Source of the DNA: Clostridiales bacterium
Lineage (GTDB): Bacteria > Bacillota > Clostridia > Oscillospirales > Butyricicoccaceae
Assembly: GCA_019420045.1 (NCBI GenBank)
Contig: JAHZHY010000212.1
Location: forward strand, 1 to 5,127
Direction: 5' to 3'
DNA length: 5,127 bases
Shown here: in pieces, positions 4,365 through 5,127 of the stretch
Position numbering within the stretch: position 1 is the stretch's first letter
Layout of the letters: each line of letters begins with the position of its first letter
Program-made: the position numbers and the translations under genes
The notes under the pieces: generated by a model
Seen by the model: only the letters and a program-made list of their open reading frames with translations
Told to the model about the DNA's origin: nothing
Database searches by the model: none

Positions 4365-5127
4365 ATGGCAGATTATCATGAGATGTGGAAGAGCCTGGGC
4401 ATGGACCTGGAAACCCATGACCAGCTTTGCGAAGTTTTGCCTGGCATGTTCGGCCAGGTTTATCTCAGCCAGGAGAACCGGCCGGAGGGGATGGATTACT
4501 ACAATTTTGTCATTGCCGAAATTCACGGGGTGCGCCCCGCCGAACTGATCGAGCATCAGAAAAAAGGCGGCAAGGTCTTTGGCACCTTCTGCGTCTATGT
4601 GCCCGATGAGATCGTTTTTGCCGCCGATGCCATTGCCACCGGCCTGTGCGGCGGTTCCCAGTTCTGGGTCCCCGGCGGCGAGAAAGTCCTGCCTGCCAAC
4701 ACCTGCCCCCTGATCAAAGCTTCGGTGGGCGCCCGGCTGGACAGAACCTGCCCCTTCTTCCGCATCGCCGATATGTATGTGGGCGAGACCACCTGCGATG
4801 GCAAAAAGAAGGCCTGGGAGATCCTGGGCGAGGATGTGCCCACCTATGTGATGCAGCTGCCTCAGATGAAGCGGGAAAAGGACATTCAGGATTGGGCCTA
4901 TGAGATCCGTTTGTTTATGGAAAAGGTGGAGGAAGTCACCGGCAACAAGGTGACCCCGGAAAAACTGGGCGCCGCTATCAAGCTGATCAACGACAAGCGC
5001 CGGGCCCTGGCCCGTCTCTATGAGACACGGAAAAACAAGAACCTGCCCATCAGCGGCAAGGATGCTCTGGTGATTTCCCAGATCGCCTTCTATGACGATC
5101 CCACCCGCTTTACCCAGATGACCAACA
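4365..5127 (+). CDS. Double-cubane-cluster / 2-hydroxyacyl-CoA dehydratase-family protein (YjiM-like), N-terminal part
   Basis: The frame runs from ATG (4365-4367, with AGAAGGG about 7 nt upstream) off the window end, giving 254 residues of a family usually near 400. Motifs in order: GTFCVYVPDE (C76), NTCPLIKAS (C114), RTCPFF (C129) and GETTCDGKKKAWEIL (C144). The last is a hallmark of the YjiM / double-cubane-cluster proteins within the HgdB-like dehydratase D family. In this family three cysteines per domain hold iron-sulfur cubanes; C76, C114 and C144 are likely ligands here by motif position, and C129 may also take part. Related proteins receive electrons at very low potential from an ATP-driven activator (archerase) and reduce small substrates or dehydrate 2-hydroxyacyl-CoA. 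An activator gene would be expected just downstream but lies outside the window. The residues between about 165 and 254 are helical and match the domain linker. Substrate cannot be assigned. Confidence 0.87.
   Translation, partial: MADYHEMWKSLGMDLETHDQLCEVLPGMFGQVYLSQENRPEGMDYYNFVIAEIHGVRPAELIEHQKKGGKVFGTFCVYVPDEIVFAADAIATGLCGGSQFWVPGGEKVLPANTCPLIKASVGARLDRTCPFFRIADMYVGETTCDGKKKAWEILGEDVPTYVMQLPQMKREKDIQDWAYEIRLFMEKVEEVTGNKVTPEKLGAAIKLINDKRRALARLYETRKNKNLPISGKDALVISQIAFYDDPTRFTQMTN

Overview
The window looks like chromosomal DNA from a strictly anaerobic, moderately GC-rich member of the Clostridia, probably a gut Oscillospiraceae or Ruminococcaceae relative. This is inferred from the strong AGGAG-type ribosome binding sites, the sulfite-reductase subunit with added ferredoxin clusters, the CoA-disulfide-reductase/rhodanese fusion and the 2-hydroxyacyl-CoA-dehydratase-type iron-sulfur protein. 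No rRNA, tRNA, CRISPR array, transposase or phage gene was seen.

Layout. (1) Positions 1-359, + strand: the 3' end of a flavoprotein of the CoA-disulfide reductase type, ending in a complete rhodanese domain with an intact active-site cysteine. (2) Positions 344-1246, - strand: a LysR-family regulator whose 3' end overlaps gene 1 by 16 bp. (3) Positions 1247-1415: a compact divergent control region with two face-to-face sigma70-like promoters and an inverted repeat, ATAGG-N6-CCTAT. The repeat sits about -65 from the start of the + transcript and just inside the start of the LysR transcript. (4) Positions 1416-2351, + strand: a single-subunit siroheme-type sulfite/nitrite reductase resembling AsrC, with its siroheme/4Fe-4S cysteines and two ferredoxin-type clusters. 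(5) Positions 2352-2486: a convergent intergenic stretch with a very strong, probably bidirectional terminator. (6) Positions 2487-4142, - strand: a two-gene membrane operon of unknown function. Its first gene codes for a four-helix protein with a DUF3592-like external domain, probably duplicated, and a 57-residue lysine-rich tail. Its second gene codes for a small membrane-anchored protein. (7) Positions 4143-4364: an AT-rich divergent intergenic region with a good promoter for the membrane operon and two inverted repeats. (8) Positions 4365 to the end, + strand: the first 254 residues of a protein of the YjiM / double-cubane-cluster (2-hydroxyacyl-CoA dehydratase D) family.

How the parts fit. 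The rhodanese flavoprotein, LysR regulator and AsrC-like reductase form a plausible sulfur-redox neighbourhood. LysR would control the reductase divergently and itself by autoregulation. The flavoprotein and rhodanese would handle sulfane sulfur or CoA/thiol redox, while the reductase would take sulfite or a related oxyanion to sulfide. The membrane operon and the double-cubane-type protein are separate transcription units. The most unusual items are the stand-alone AsrC-like reductase with non-standard cysteine spacing, the membrane protein with a histone-H1-like tail, and the ATAAG-N5-CTTAT repeat before the double-cubane gene.
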